The notes beneath the pieces were generated by a model. The model was not told the DNA's origin, did no database searches, and saw only the letters and a program-made list of their open reading frames with translations. Shown here one piece after another: positions 52,404 to 61,360 of a stretch of DNA of 64,000 nucleotides (within the stretch, counting starts at the first letter, position 1; every line of letters starts with the position of its first letter). The stretch is from WS-9 sp036274595. Lineage in GTDB: Bacteria > Eisenbacteria > RBG-16-71-46 > SZUA-252. The translations under genes were made by a program, and so were the position numbers. The stretch covers positions 32,863 through 96,862 of the forward strand of contig DASUFL010000147.1 of the NCBI GenBank assembly GCA_036274595.1, read 5' to 3'.

Positions 52404-53159
52404 ATGGGGTGGACCGAGAAGCCGTCGGTGCTCCGGCGCGGCGCGGCCCCGCCGGATCAACGCACGTCGGCGATCTTCATCGCCACGTCCTGCCTCCTCC
52501 ATGTCGCCCTGCTCGCGTTCTTCGTGACCAAGGCGAGCCGGATCCAGGACATCGCGCTTCCGGCCTCGGGCGGACCTTCCCCGAAGACCCGCACGCAGCT
52601 CGTCCGCCTGACCCCGCTCCGCTCCTTCCCCAACGCGGAAGCCTCCGCGCCGGCGGCGGAGCCGGAGCGCGAGCGTCCCAAGCCCGCGCTCATCAAGCGC
52701 TACACCCCGGGAGCGAAGGTCGTGGTGCGCCCCGAGCGGGGCGCGGCCAAGAAGAGCGCCACGGACGAGACCAAGTCTCCGCCGAAGACCGTGGCGGCCG
52801 CGCCGCAGGCGGACACGAGCCCGCGCTGGTACTCCGCCGATTCGACGAAGAGCACGAGCGTCGCGACCGACGGCGACTTCCGCTGGGCCTATTACCTCGC
52901 CGCGATCCGGAACAAGATCGGCTCGCGCTGGGTACCTCCTCCGGGGATGGAGGGGCGGCTGGTCAAGGCCACGGTCTACTTCCGCATTCACAAAGACGGC
53001 CAGATTTCCGTCGCTTCCGTCGAGACCTCGTCGGGGTACGCTTTCTTCGATCAGACGGCGATGCGCGCGCTGCTCGCCGCCACACCGCTCCCGCCGCTCC
53101 CGGTGGGATACACGGACGACTACCTGGGGGTCCACTTTGGGTTCGAATACCAGCAGTAG
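52404..53159 (+). CDS. TonB/TolA-like energy-transducing protein
   Basis: A 251-residue inner-membrane protein. One helix lies near residues 21-42 (SAIFIATSCLLHVALLAFFV). A long Pro/Lys/Glu/Ala-rich spacer follows over about 60-150. The C-terminal TonB/TolA-like domain is YYLAAIRNKIGSRWVPPPGMEGRLVKATVYFRIHKDGQISVASVETSSGYAFFDQTAMRAL. Its position before tolB-pal suggests a TolA role. The usual tolQ and tolR genes are not upstream; lysC is. The 3' end overlaps the tolB start by 23 bp. Confidence 0.87.
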   Translation: MGWTEKPSVLRRGAAPPDQRTSAIFIATSCLLHVALLAFFVTKASRIQDIALPASGGPSPKTRTQLVRLTPLRSFPNAEASAPAAEPERERPKPALIKRYTPGAKVVVRPERGAAKKSATDETKSPPKTVAAAPQADTSPRWYSADSTKSTSVATDGDFRWAYYLAAIRNKIGSRWVPPPGMEGRLVKATVYFRIHKDGQISVASVETSSGYAFFDQTAMRALLAATPLPPLPVGYTDDYLGVHFGFEYQQ

Positions 53160-54456
53160 CCGCTCCGCGCTCGCGCTCTACTTGGCGGTGGCGCTCCTTC
53201 TCGTCTGGCCGGGACGGGCCACCACGCAGACCGACGTGCGCATCGGCGTGAAGGCCTCCGGCACGCTCAAGTCGCCGCTCCTCCTCGAGCGCTTCCGCGC
53301 GGGCGCGGGGGCGGAGACCGACGCTCGCAATGCGCACGACGTCGTGCGACATGACTTCGATCTCTCCGGCGTCTTCGCGGTGGCCGACGTCGAGCCGCTC
53401 ACGGAAAAGCTGACGCCGAATCCGGCGGAGCAGGGAACGGTCCGCGTGCAAGGAATCATCGAAATGGCGGGACCAGGGCTTCAGTTTTCGGGGGAAGTGC
53501 TCGATATCGGAAGTGGGGAGTCGGTCTTCAAGCGGTCGTATCCGACCACGCGCGGCGACATCAGGCGAACGATGCACAAGTTCAACGACGACGTGATCGA
53601 GGCCCTGACCGGGGAGCGGGGCATCGCGGAGACCAAGATCGCGTTCGTGCGCACGACCGGACGGGTGAAGGAGATCTGGGTCGCCGACTACGACGGAGAG
53701 AACGGGCGCCCGCTCACGCACGACAACTCGATCGCGCTCTCGCCGGCCTGGGCGCCGTGGGGCTCGGAAATCGCCTTCACCACGTTCAAGCGCGGGAACC
53801 CCGATCTCTATCTGTTCGATCTCGTGCGCGGCGCCTCGTATCCCTTCTCCACGCGTCCCGGGCTCAACACGGCCCCTTGCTACTCCCCCGACGGGAAGTG
53901 GATCGCGTGCACGCTGACGCGCGACGGAAACGCCGAGATCTATCTTGTGAGCCGCGACGCGCAGACGGCGCGGCGCCTCACGCGGAACGGCCGGATCGAC
54001 TCCTCGCCTTCCTTCAGCCCGACGGGGAACCAGATCGCGTTCACGTCCGACCGCTCCGGATCGCCGCAGGTCTACGTCATGGACACGGAGGGCTCGAACC
54101 AGAGGCTCATCACGCTGGAGGGGAAGTACAACGACTCGCCGCAGTGGTCCCCCAAGGGGGACCGGATCGTGTACGCGTCGCGGCACGACGCGGTCTTCGA
54201 CGTGATCGTGATGGACGCGAACGGGCAGAACGCAGTCCAGGTCACCTTTCAAGCGGGGCACAACGAAAACCCCCGCTGGTCCGCCGACGCGCGGAAGATC
54301 TACTTCAGCTCGACCCGCTCGGGACAGCGGCAGATCTTCATCATGAATCCGGACGGGAGCGACGTCGTCCAGCTCACGAACAAGGGGGGAGAGAGCTTCA
54401 ATCCGGCCGCCGGTCCCAGGGCCAAGAAGCGCCTCCAGGCGGCCGGTTCGGGTTGA
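53137..54456 (+). CDS. tolB: Tol-Pal system beta-propeller protein TolB
   Basis: A 439-residue periplasmic protein. A signal peptide (ALALYLAVALLLVWPGRATTQ) is followed by the TolB N-terminal alpha/beta domain at about residues 32-165 and a WD40-like PD40 propeller at about 175-425, with repeats such as TAPCYSPDGKWIACTLTRDGNAEIYLV and SSPSFSPTGNQIAFTSDRSGSPQVYVMD. It partners Pal and the TolA-like protein in outer-membrane constriction. The start is a TTG at 53137 within the previous gene. Its TGA is embedded in the -35 box of the pal promoter. Confidence 0.95.
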   Translation: MGSNTSSSRSALALYLAVALLLVWPGRATTQTDVRIGVKASGTLKSPLLLERFRAGAGAETDARNAHDVVRHDFDLSGVFAVADVEPLTEKLTPNPAEQGTVRVQGIIEMAGPGLQFSGEVLDIGSGESVFKRSYPTTRGDIRRTMHKFNDDVIEALTGERGIAETKIAFVRTTGRVKEIWVADYDGENGRPLTHDNSIALSPAWAPWGSEIAFTTFKRGNPDLYLFDLVRGASYPFSTRPGLNTAPCYSPDGKWIACTLTRDGNAEIYLVSRDAQTARRLTRNGRIDSSPSFSPTGNQIAFTSDRSGSPQVYVMDTEGSNQRLITLEGKYNDSPQWSPKGDRIVYASRHDAVFDVIVMDANGQNAVQVTFQAGHNENPRWSADARKIYFSSTRSGQRQIFIMNPDGSDVVQLTNKGGESFNPAAGPRAKKRLQAAGSG

Positions 54457-54481
54457 CCCTCCAGGGTACGTATGGTAGGTT
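54453..54481 (+). promoter_or_regulatory. Internal promoter for pal-ybgF
   Basis: TTGACC at 54453-54458, a 17-bp spacer and TAGGTT at 54476-54481. The -35 contains the tolB stop. Transcription from here would give pal extra expression, with a leader of about 48 nt. Confidence 0.65.
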
Positions 54482-54535
54482 GTACCCGTGTGGAAGTTGT
54501 TGCGCGCCAACACAATGAATCAAGGAGGACCACAG

Positions 54536-55060
54536 ATGCAGCGAACGCCAAGGATTGCGACGCTGGCCCTCGCCGCGCTCCTTTTGGGGATGCTGGCGGG
54601 CCTCGGATGTTCCTCGCGCAAGCAGGTGACCACCGCTGACACCACACCTCCTCCGCCGCCACCGACGGAGACCACCACGCCGCCGCCGCCCTCGGAGCCT
54701 CCCTCGGAGACCACGGCGGAGCCCACGGCGGCCGGGCTCGACGACGCGTTCTTCGATTTCGACGCGGCTGAGATCCGGAGCGACGCCAAGGATGCCCTGA
54801 CCAACAACGGCCGATATCTCCAGGCGCATGGCGGCACGAACGTGGTCATCGAAGGGCACTGCGACGAGCGCGGCTCGGTGGAGTACAACCTCGCCCTCGG
54901 CGAGCGCCGCGCGCGGGCCGCGAAAGACTTCCTGGTGAGCTACGGCGTGCCCGCCTCACGGCTCACGACGATCTCCTACGGCAAGGAGCGCCCCTTCGAT
55001 GCCGGGCACGACGAGAGCGCCTGGTCCAAGAACCGCAGGGCGCACTTCGTCTCGAAATGA
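54536..55060 (+). CDS. pal: Peptidoglycan-associated lipoprotein Pal
   Basis: A 174-residue outer-membrane lipoprotein. The signal peptide ends at LAGLGC (C25), a slightly atypical lipobox. A Thr/Pro-rich linker (residues 35-65) follows, then an OmpA-like domain at about 68-174 with FFDFDAAEIRSDAKDAL, VVIEGHCDERGSVEYNLALGERRARAAKDFLVSYGV and SYGKERPFDAGHDESAWSKNRRAHFV, the peptidoglycan-binding motifs. An AAGGAGG site at 54522-54528 fixes ATG 54536. The linker is longer than in E. coli Pal. Confidence 0.96.
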   Translation: MQRTPRIATLALAALLLGMLAGLGCSSRKQVTTADTTPPPPPPTETTTPPPPSEPPSETTAEPTAAGLDDAFFDFDAAEIRSDAKDALTNNGRYLQAHGGTNVVIEGHCDERGSVEYNLALGERRARAAKDFLVSYGVPASRLTTISYGKERPFDAGHDESAWSKNRRAHFVSK

Positions 55061-55803
55061 CGGTTCGCAACGCATTCCTGACGCTCACGCTCGGCTCGGC
55101 CCTCGCGTTGGCCGGGTCGAGCTGCGCGCCGGGCGGCTACTACAACACCAGTCAGTCGGCGCTCGACAGCCTGCTCACGAGCCAGGCCGCGCTCGCGAAG
55201 CGGATCGACGCGATGGAGAAGAAGCTGGACATCACACGGGAGGGCGTCGCCTCCAGCCGGGCGACCACGGACACGCATTTAGTCGAGATCAGCCAGAGGC
55301 TCGACGTGCTGGACGGGAAGCTCGAGGCCTCGAGCGCGCGCGTCTCGCAGCTCAGCCTGAAGGTCGACACGGTGAAGCAGAAGATCACCACGTCGGACTC
55401 GACGCGTGCATCGTCGCCGGCCGGCTCGGCGGATCCCGAGACGATGTACCAGGCCGCCTACTCGGACATCGCGGCGGGGCGCTACGCCCTCGGGCGGGAA
55501 GCGTTCCAGACGTATCTCAAGAGCTATTCCGACACCGAAATTGCCGACAACGCCCAGTACTGGATCGGCGAGTCGTACTACGGGCAGGGGGACTTCGCGA
55601 ACGCGATCGTCGAGTTCCAGAAGGTGATCGACAACTATCCCAAGGGAGACAAGGTCCCGGCCGCGATGTTCAAGATCGGGCTCTCCCAGTCGCGGCTCAA
55701 GCAGACCGCGGAATCGCAGAAGACCTACAGGGCGCTCATCCAGAAGTATCCGAAGAGTCCCGAAGCCGCTCTCGCGAAGGAGCGACTGGGCCAGAAGTCG
55801 TAA
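55057..55803 (+). CDS. ybgF: Tol-Pal system protein YbgF/CpoB
   Basis: A 248-residue periplasmic protein. The signal peptide may end at a lipid-modified C23 (LAGSSC). A coiled-coil of about residues 35-110 fits trimerisation (SLLTSQAALAKRIDAMEKKLDI). The C-terminal TPR domain, residues 128-245, has MYQAAYSDIAAGRYALGREAFQTYLKSYSDTEIADNAQYWIGESYYGQGDFANAIVEF, the YbgF signature. The ATG overlaps the pal stop by ATGA. It probably coordinates Tol-Pal with peptidoglycan synthesis. Confidence 0.94.
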   Translation: MTVRNAFLTLTLGSALALAGSSCAPGGYYNTSQSALDSLLTSQAALAKRIDAMEKKLDITREGVASSRATTDTHLVEISQRLDVLDGKLEASSARVSQLSLKVDTVKQKITTSDSTRASSPAGSADPETMYQAAYSDIAAGRYALGREAFQTYLKSYSDTEIADNAQYWIGESYYGQGDFANAIVEFQKVIDNYPKGDKVPAAMFKIGLSQSRLKQTAESQKTYRALIQKYPKSPEAALAKERLGQKS

Positions 55804-55805
55804 CA

Positions 55806-55821
55806 CGCGGCGGGCGCCGCG
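55806..55821. terminator. Possible bidirectional hairpin between convergent genes
   Basis: CGCGGC (55806-55811)/GCCGCG (55816-55821) with a GGGC loop, in the 18-bp gap between ybgF and the convergent methyltransferase gene. No T-run is present on either strand, so termination would need help. Confidence 0.35.
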
Positions 55822-56565
55822 CTACGCCGGGCGCCGCGCGGTCATCACGAGGATGTGCCCGTACGGGCTCTCCTTCGCATGCCGCTCGATCGTGTCGAGG
55901 CCCAGGCGCCTCGTGATCGAGCGCCCGTAGGGCAGGAACCACCATCCCACGATCGGATTGTGCGCGCGGAACTCCGCCCCCGGGATGCCGGCCGCGGACG
56001 CGAGCGCGCGGAAGCGCGCCTCCGTGAGGTCGTCCTCGAAGCCGAAGATCCACTTCCCCCGCCACTCCGCGATCTTCTTCCCGGCCATGAAGGGATAGTC
56101 GCGCGCGTTCGGCACGGTCACGAGAAGGAGTCCGCCCGGCTTCGTGACGCGCCACATCTCCCTGAGAAGCTCCGCCTTCCCCTCGTCCGTGAAGTGCTCG
56201 ATGACCCCGCCGTTCCAGGTCACGTCGAACGCGCCGTCCCGGATTCCCATCCGGAGGCCGTTCATCTGCGCGTAGTCGGCCGCGAGCCCGAGCCTATGGA
56301 AGTGGTCGTGCGCGAATCGCAGCGCCCCCGCGGTCAGATCCACGAGCGTGATGCGCGCGCCGAGCGAGGCGAAGAACGCGCTCGTCGTCCCCGACCCGCA
56401 TCCGACCTCGCAGATCTCGAGCCCCTTGGGGTCGCCGATCGCCTGGAGCAGATGGCCGTGATAGGCGATGCGGTCTGGCGCCTCGGGATCGATGGAGGCG
56501 TAGGTGGCGGCGACCTGGTTCCAGACGCTCGCGATGTTCTCGGGCTGGTGGGTGGGCGCGGACAT
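55822..56565 (-). CDS. SAM-dependent methyltransferase (UbiE/type 11-like)
   Basis: A 247-residue class I methyltransferase. Motif I is LEICEVGCGSGTTSAFFASLGARITLVDLT near residues 48-77. Motif II/III covers FDVTWNGGVIEHFTDEGKAELLREMWRVTKPGGLLLVTVPNARDYPFM. The substrate is unknown. ATG 56565 is chosen; it is divergent from clpB with about 108 bp between starts. There is no operon partner on its strand in this window. Confidence 0.87.
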   Translation of the reverse strand: MSAPTHQPENIASVWNQVAATYASIDPEAPDRIAYHGHLLQAIGDPKGLEICEVGCGSGTTSAFFASLGARITLVDLTAGALRFAHDHFHRLGLAADYAQMNGLRMGIRDGAFDVTWNGGVIEHFTDEGKAELLREMWRVTKPGGLLLVTVPNARDYPFMAGKKIAEWRGKWIFGFEDDLTEARFRALASAAGIPGAEFRAHNPIVGWWFLPYGRSITRRLGLDTIERHAKESPYGHILVMTARRPA

Positions 56566-56593
56566 GCGGTGGCGGAGTCTGACATCCCGCCGC

Positions 56594-56624
56594 TTGGTCT
56601 TCAAGTCTCGCCGGGGCGTATACT
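56594..56624 (+). promoter_or_regulatory. Promoter-like element before clpB
   Basis: TTGGTC at 56594-56599, a 19-bp spacer and TATACT at 56619-56624. The -10 is good and the -35 weak. No CIRCE inverted repeat or clear heat-shock sigma-32 box is visible. Confidence 0.45.
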
Positions 56625-56673
56625 CGTTCACGGAGCGTCCAGCGGAAGAGCGAGAGGGAGGAGCGAGAACGCC

Positions 56674-59298
56674 GTGCGATTCGACAAGTTCACGACCAAG
56701 AGCCAGGAAGCACTCGCCGAGGCGCAGCGCCTCGCGGAGCGGGCCGGCCACCCCGAAGTGGGCACGGAGCACGTGCTCCAGGCGCTCCTCGACCAGAAGG
56801 GGGGCGCGGTCGTGCCGGTGCTCGAGGCCGCGCGGGTTCCGGTCGACCGGATCCGGCGCGCGCTCGAGCAGCGCTTTCAATCGCTCCCCAAGGTGTCCGG
56901 CGGACGCCAGACCGTCCTCTCGCCGAGCGTCGCGTCGATGCTCGAGCACGCCGAAGTCGAGGCCGAGCGGCTCCGCGACGAGTACGTGAGCACCGAGCAC
57001 TTCCTGCTCGGCGCGCTCGATCCCGCCGTCACGTCCGAGATGGGGCGCCTCCTGCGCGATGCAGGGGCGACCCGTGAGAACGTCTACCACGCGCTCCTGA
57101 GCGTGCGCGGAGGAGAGCAGGTGTCGACCCCCGATCCCGAGGAGACCTATCAGGCCCTCACCAAGTACGCGCGGGACCTGACCGAGGCGGCGCGCAAGGG
57201 CTCGCTCGATCCGGTCATCGGCCGCGACGACGAGATCCGCCGCGTGATCCAGGTGCTGTCGCGGCGCACCAAGAACAACCCGGTGCTGATCGGCGAGCCG
57301 GGCGTGGGGAAGACGGCGATCGCCGAGGGGCTCGCGCAGCGCATCGTGAGCGGGGACGTGCCGGAGGGGCTGAAGTCGCGCCGCGTGCTCGCGCTCGACC
57401 TGGGCGCGCTCCTGGCCGGCGCCCAGTATCGCGGGCAGTTCGAGGAGCGGCTCAAGTCGGTGCTCAAGGAAGTGCAGCGCTCCCTTGGCCAGGTCATCCT
57501 CTTCATCGACGAGCTCCACACGCTCGTGGGCGCGGGAGCGGCCGAGGGCGCGCTCGACGCGTCGAATCTCCTGAAGCCCGCGCTCGCGCGGGGCGAGCTC
57601 CACTGCATCGGCGCGACCACGCTCGACGAGTACCGGAAGCGCATCGAGAAGGACGCCGCGCTCGAGCGGCGCTTCCAGCCGGTCTTCGTGTCGGAGCCCA
57701 CGGTGGAGCAGACGATCGCGATCCTCCGCGGTCTCCGCGAGCGCTACGAGAACTTCCACAAGGTGAAGATCCAGGACGCCGCGCTGGTCGCGGCCGCCAT
57801 CCTGTCGAACCGCTATCTCACCGATAGGCAGCTCCCCGACAAGGCGATCGATCTCGTGGACGAGGCCGCATCCAGGCTCCGGATCGAGATGGACAGCATG
57901 CCGAGCGAGATCGACACGCTCGAGCGCAAGAAGCGGCAGCTCGAGATCGAGCGGCTCGCGCTGAAGCGCGAGAAGGACGACGGGGCGAAGACGCGGCGCG
58001 CCCTCATCGAAGAGGAGATCGCCGAGACCGAGACGGAGCTGAAACGGCTCACGGATCACTGGGGGCGCGAGAAGGCCGCGGTCCAGAAGATCAACGAGGG
58101 GCGCGCGCGGATGGAGGAGCTCCGGAACGAGGAGCGAGAGGCGGAGCGCGGGGGAGACCTCGAGCGCGTCGCCCGGATCCGCCACGGAGACGTGCCCAAG
58201 GTGCGAAAGCAGCTCGACGAGGACACCGCCGCCCTGGCCGTGATCCAGAAGGATCTCAAGCTCCTCAAGGAGGAGGTGGACGAGGAGGACATCGCCGAAG
58301 TGGTCGCGCGCTGGAGCGGCATTCCGGTGCAGCGGCTCCTCGAGAGCGAGCTCGCGAAGCTCCTCCACATGGAGGAGCGCTTGGGGGAGCGCGTGGTCGG
58401 CCAGGATCAAGCGGTGCGCGCCGTCTCCGACGCGGTCCGCCGCGCGCGCGCGGGGCTTCAGGATCCCAACCGTCCCCTCGGCTCCTTCCTCTTCCTCGGC
58501 CCCACCGGGGTGGGCAAGACGGAGCTGGCCCGCGCCCTCGCGGAGTTCCTCTTCGACGACGAGCGCGCCATGGTGCGCGTCGACATGTCCGAGTACCAGG
58601 AGAAGCACACGGTCGCGCGCCTCATCGGCTCGCCGCCGGGCTACGTCGGGTACGAGGAGGGGGGACAGCTGACCGAGGCGGTGCGACGCCGTCCGTACGC
58701 CGTCATCCTGCTCGACGAGATCGAGAAGGCCCACGCCGACGTGACGAACGTCCTCCTCCAGATCTTCGAGGACGGGCGGCTCACGGACGGGCAGGGGCGC
58801 ACCGTGGACTTCAAGAACTCGCTCGTGATCATGACGAGCAACATCGGGAGCGATCTCATCCTCGAGGCCGAGGGAGCGAGCGCCGAGGAGCTGCGCCAGC
58901 CCTTGATGGGGGCGCTCCGCTCGCACTTCCGCCCCGAGCTGATCAATCGCATCGACGAGATCCTGATCTTCGAGCCGCTCGGACGGGACGAGCTTCGCGA
59001 GATCGTGCGGCTCGAGCTCGCCAAGGTGGAGCGCCGGCTTCGCGAGCGCGAGCTCGCGCTCGAAGTGGACACGCCGGTGCTCGACCGGCTCGCCATCGAG
59101 GGTTACGACCCGGTTTTCGGCGCGCGGCCGCTCCGGCGCGTCATCGAGCGCCGCGTCCAGAATCCGCTCGCGCAGGCCATTCTGCGGGGCGAGTTCCATC
59201 CGGGTGATCGCGTGCGGGTCACGCTCGGCACGGACGACGAAGCGCCCTTTAGGTTCGAGCGCGCGGAGCACCGGGAGGCGGTGGGGGCTGGCCGCTAG
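56674..59298 (+). CDS. clpB: ATP-dependent disaggregase ClpB
   Basis: An 874-residue Hsp100 chaperone. The N-domain (residues 1-145) starts FTTKSQEALAEAQRLAERAGHPEVGTEHVL. The first AAA+ domain has Walker A GEPGVGKT at 207-214. A coiled-coil middle domain spans about 400-525, the feature that separates ClpB from ClpA. The second AAA+ domain has Walker A GPTGVGKT at 609-616, then SEYQEKHTVARLIGSPPGYVGYEEGG. It rescues aggregated proteins with DnaK, which is also in this window. The GTG at 56674 follows a GAGGGAGGAGCG ribosome site. Confidence 0.97.
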   Translation: MRFDKFTTKSQEALAEAQRLAERAGHPEVGTEHVLQALLDQKGGAVVPVLEAARVPVDRIRRALEQRFQSLPKVSGGRQTVLSPSVASMLEHAEVEAERLRDEYVSTEHFLLGALDPAVTSEMGRLLRDAGATRENVYHALLSVRGGEQVSTPDPEETYQALTKYARDLTEAARKGSLDPVIGRDDEIRRVIQVLSRRTKNNPVLIGEPGVGKTAIAEGLAQRIVSGDVPEGLKSRRVLALDLGALLAGAQYRGQFEERLKSVLKEVQRSLGQVILFIDELHTLVGAGAAEGALDASNLLKPALARGELHCIGATTLDEYRKRIEKDAALERRFQPVFVSEPTVEQTIAILRGLRERYENFHKVKIQDAALVAAAILSNRYLTDRQLPDKAIDLVDEAASRLRIEMDSMPSEIDTLERKKRQLEIERLALKREKDDGAKTRRALIEEEIAETETELKRLTDHWGREKAAVQKINEGRARMEELRNEEREAERGGDLERVARIRHGDVPKVRKQLDEDTAALAVIQKDLKLLKEEVDEEDIAEVVARWSGIPVQRLLESELAKLLHMEERLGERVVGQDQAVRAVSDAVRRARAGLQDPNRPLGSFLFLGPTGVGKTELARALAEFLFDDERAMVRVDMSEYQEKHTVARLIGSPPGYVGYEEGGQLTEAVRRRPYAVILLDEIEKAHADVTNVLLQIFEDGRLTDGQGRTVDFKNSLVIMTSNIGSDLILEAEGASAEELRQPLMGALRSHFRPELINRIDEILIFEPLGRDELREIVRLELAKVERRLRERELALEVDTPVLDRLAIEGYDPVFGARPLRRVIERRVQNPLAQAILRGEFHPGDRVRVTLGTDDEAPFRFERAEHREAVGAGR

Positions 59299-59353
59299 CC
59301 GGGGATCGCCCGGTCGAAAAAGCGATAGCTTCCGTGTTCCCTTCGCTTTCCGC

Positions 59354-59383
59354 TTGACGCTCCGGTGCCCCCGGCCGTAGCGT
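59354..59383 (+). promoter_or_regulatory. Promoter of the ptsN-like gene
   Basis: TTGACG at 59354-59359, an 18-bp spacer and TAGCGT at 59378-59383. The leader to ATG 59445 would be about 54 nt. Confidence 0.6.
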
Positions 59384-59444
59384 CGCGCGTCGCGTTGCGG
59401 CGCAACCCACCCTCGAGCGCCGCCCTCGGCCACCCGGGGCTTCC

Positions 59445-59909
59445 ATGCAACTGTCCGAGCTGATCAACGAGAACGCGATCCGCCTCCACCTCGCGGCGCG
59501 CGACAAGGAATCGTGCATCAAGGAGCTGGTTGCGCTCCTCGAGTCCGCGCATGGCGTGAATACCAAGGGCGAGATCCTGAGCAAGGTCCTACAGCGGGAG
59601 TCGATGATGTCGACCGGAATCGGCAACGGCGTGGCCATCCCGCACGGGAAGACCCGGCTCCTCGATCATCTGGTGGCGGCCTGCGGGGTGGCGCCGGCGG
59701 GGATCGAGTTCGACTCCATGGACGGAGAGCCGGCGACCCTCTTCATTCTCCTCGTCTCGCCGGAAAGCCTCCGGGGACCCCACGTGAAGGCCCTGGCCAA
59801 CGTCTCCAGGCTCCTCAAGGAGGAGTCGGTCCGGAACGCGCTCCGGACGAGCGCCACCCCCGAGGCATTTCTGGGGGTTCTCCGGGAGGCGGAGTCGCGG
59901 TATCTTTAG
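59445..59909 (+). CDS. PTS EIIA family protein (PtsN/EIIA-Ntr-like)
   Basis: A 154-residue EIIA domain of the fructose/nitrogen type. The phosphorylated histidine is H67 in STGIGNGVAIPHGKTR. LFILLVSPESLRGPHVKALANVSRLL and a C-terminal TPEAFLGVLREAE are family features. It has no attached EIIB or EIIC, so it is probably regulatory rather than transport-linked. Unlike in proteobacteria, it is not beside rpoN, though three sigma-54-type activators lie in the same window. Confidence 0.92.
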   Translation: MQLSELINENAIRLHLAARDKESCIKELVALLESAHGVNTKGEILSKVLQRESMMSTGIGNGVAIPHGKTRLLDHLVAACGVAPAGIEFDSMDGEPATLFILLVSPESLRGPHVKALANVSRLLKEESVRNALRTSATPEAFLGVLREAESRYL

Positions 59910-59915
59910 AGAGCC

Positions 59916-59931
59916 GCCCGGCCCCCCGGGC
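59916..59931 (+). terminator. Weak hairpin after the ptsN-like gene
   Basis: GCCCGG (59916-59921)/CCGGGC (59926-59931) with a CCCC loop, 7 bp after the stop. There is no T-run. The next promoter begins 6 bp later. Confidence 0.35.
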
Positions 59932-59936
59932 CGGAC

Positions 59937-59966
59937 TTGACGGCCCCCCGCCTTCTTAGGTAGCTT
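59937..59966 (+). promoter_or_regulatory. Promoter of the PD40 lipoprotein gene
   Basis: TTGACG at 59937-59942, an 18-bp spacer and TAGCTT at 59961-59966. An AAGGAG ribosome site ends at about 60001, 13 nt before ATG 60014. Confidence 0.65.
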
Positions 59967-60013
59967 TTCCGCCACACCACGCCGCGTCCCCCAGAAAGGA
60001 GCTTTCCCCTTTT

Positions 60014-61360
60014 ATGAAGTATTTGCGAGGTTTCGGGGCCGGGGTATGCCTTGCCCTGGTCCTGGCGGGTTGCTCCAGCCCAACCGAGGAAAACAACAAA
60101 CCGGGCGTCTATTCGCCGCTCATCGTCGGGATCAGCGCAGACCACGAGCCGGCGATCCGCGGCTTGACGAACCAGCTGACCGTCCTCGTGACCAACGTCA
60201 ACAGCCTCCCGGTCACGTACCACTGGAGCGCGGCCGCGGGCACGCTCCTCGATTCGACGTCGGCCACCGTGAACTGGCAGGCGCCCGACTCGGTCGGGAC
60301 CTTCGACGTCACGGCGTCCATCGAGTCCCAGGACGGCGACGCGCACTTCTTCAAGACGACCACCTTCCACGTCTTCGTGGACAACGAGTACGACCGCTGG
60401 ACCAATAGCCCCGAGGTCCAGTTCGATCCCGCTCCGGTCCCGACGCCGACCGGGGGAATCGTCTTCGCGCAGTACTCCAACATCTCGAACGGGCAGTCCG
60501 ACATCTGGTACATCCCGGGGCCCGGTCTCGCCCCGGAGCAGAGGACGACCGGCTTCTTCACGGCCAACTCGCCGACCATGAAGGCCGACGGCTCGGTCCT
60601 CGCGTTCGCCGCCCGCGCGACGAGCGACGACAGCCAGCACGTCTACGTCTCCGCCGCCGCCGGCGCGACCCCGGACCCGGCCGTGAGCGAGGTGCTCACG
60701 ACGGTCACGACACAATCCCATCTCTTCGCCAACCCGAGGTTCTCCCGCACCGTCGGGTGGCTCCTGTACAACTCGGATAGCGGCCAGGCCACGGCCTTTG
60801 TCCCGCGCGTGCTCTACCGCGACATTCCGGTGGTTCCACCGGTGCCGGCCCTTCCGGCTCCGGAGCGCGCGACCGTCGACCAGTCGCTCGCCTCGCGAAC
60901 CTTCTGGATGCCGAACTGGGGTCCCGACGTCGACGCGAACGGTCTGCCGGACTCGATCGTGAGCATGGCCTTCCGCTTCTTCCGCGCCAGCAACCAGGTC
61001 TCGAACGGCCTCTACAAGTGCGAAGTGAATCCGCCGGGCACCCCGTTCCAGTGGCTGCCCGATTCCAGCGCCTCGGAGCCCGACTGGTCGCCGGACGGCC
61101 AGTACATCGTGTTCGCCGACCGGAACACGACGAACGGCGAGCGGGACATCTGGCTCATCCGCTCGGACACGAATCTCCGGAGCGCGGCCATCCGGGTCAC
61201 CAGCGGTCCCGCGGACGACTCGCACCCCCGATTCTCGGCGGACGGGAACACCATCTACTTCGTTTCGAATCGCACCAACAACTACGGCCTGAACGGCATC
61301 CAAGGTACCGAGCGTCGCGGCTACAACATCTGGGGCGTCACGCGATTTGACCGTCCCTGA
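60014..61360 (+). CDS. Lipoprotein with Ig-like and TolB-type PD40 repeats
   Basis: A 448-residue lipoprotein. The signal peptide ends in lipobox LAGC (C20). Residues 38-128 look like an Ig/PKD-like beta domain (PAIRGLTNQLTVLVTNVNSLPVTYHWSAAAG). The rest carries PD40-type propeller blades such as GGIVFAQYSNISNGQSDIWYIPG, SEPDWSPDGQYIVFADRNTTNGERDIWLI and SHPRFSADGNTIYFVSNR. It differs from TolB in lacking the TolB N-domain. The function is unknown; an outer-membrane or surface role is likely. The 3' end overlaps the VanZ-like gene by 14 bp. Confidence 0.85.
   Translation: MKYLRGFGAGVCLALVLAGCSSPTEENNKPGVYSPLIVGISADHEPAIRGLTNQLTVLVTNVNSLPVTYHWSAAAGTLLDSTSATVNWQAPDSVGTFDVTASIESQDGDAHFFKTTTFHVFVDNEYDRWTNSPEVQFDPAPVPTPTGGIVFAQYSNISNGQSDIWYIPGPGLAPEQRTTGFFTANSPTMKADGSVLAFAARATSDDSQHVYVSAAAGATPDPAVSEVLTTVTTQSHLFANPRFSRTVGWLLYNSDSGQATAFVPRVLYRDIPVVPPVPALPAPERATVDQSLASRTFWMPNWGPDVDANGLPDSIVSMAFRFFRASNQVSNGLYKCEVNPPGTPFQWLPDSSASEPDWSPDGQYIVFADRNTTNGERDIWLIRSDTNLRSAAIRVTSGPADDSHPRFSADGNTIYFVSNRTNNYGLNGIQGTERRGYNIWGVTRFDRP

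Noticed and set aside
56566..59433. Very long minus-strand open frame running through clpB into the methyltransferase gene
   Set aside because: It is the antisense shadow of clpB in GC-rich sequence. The encoded sequence is low-complexity Arg/Leu/Glu/His. Only the part after ATG 56565 has methyltransferase motifs.
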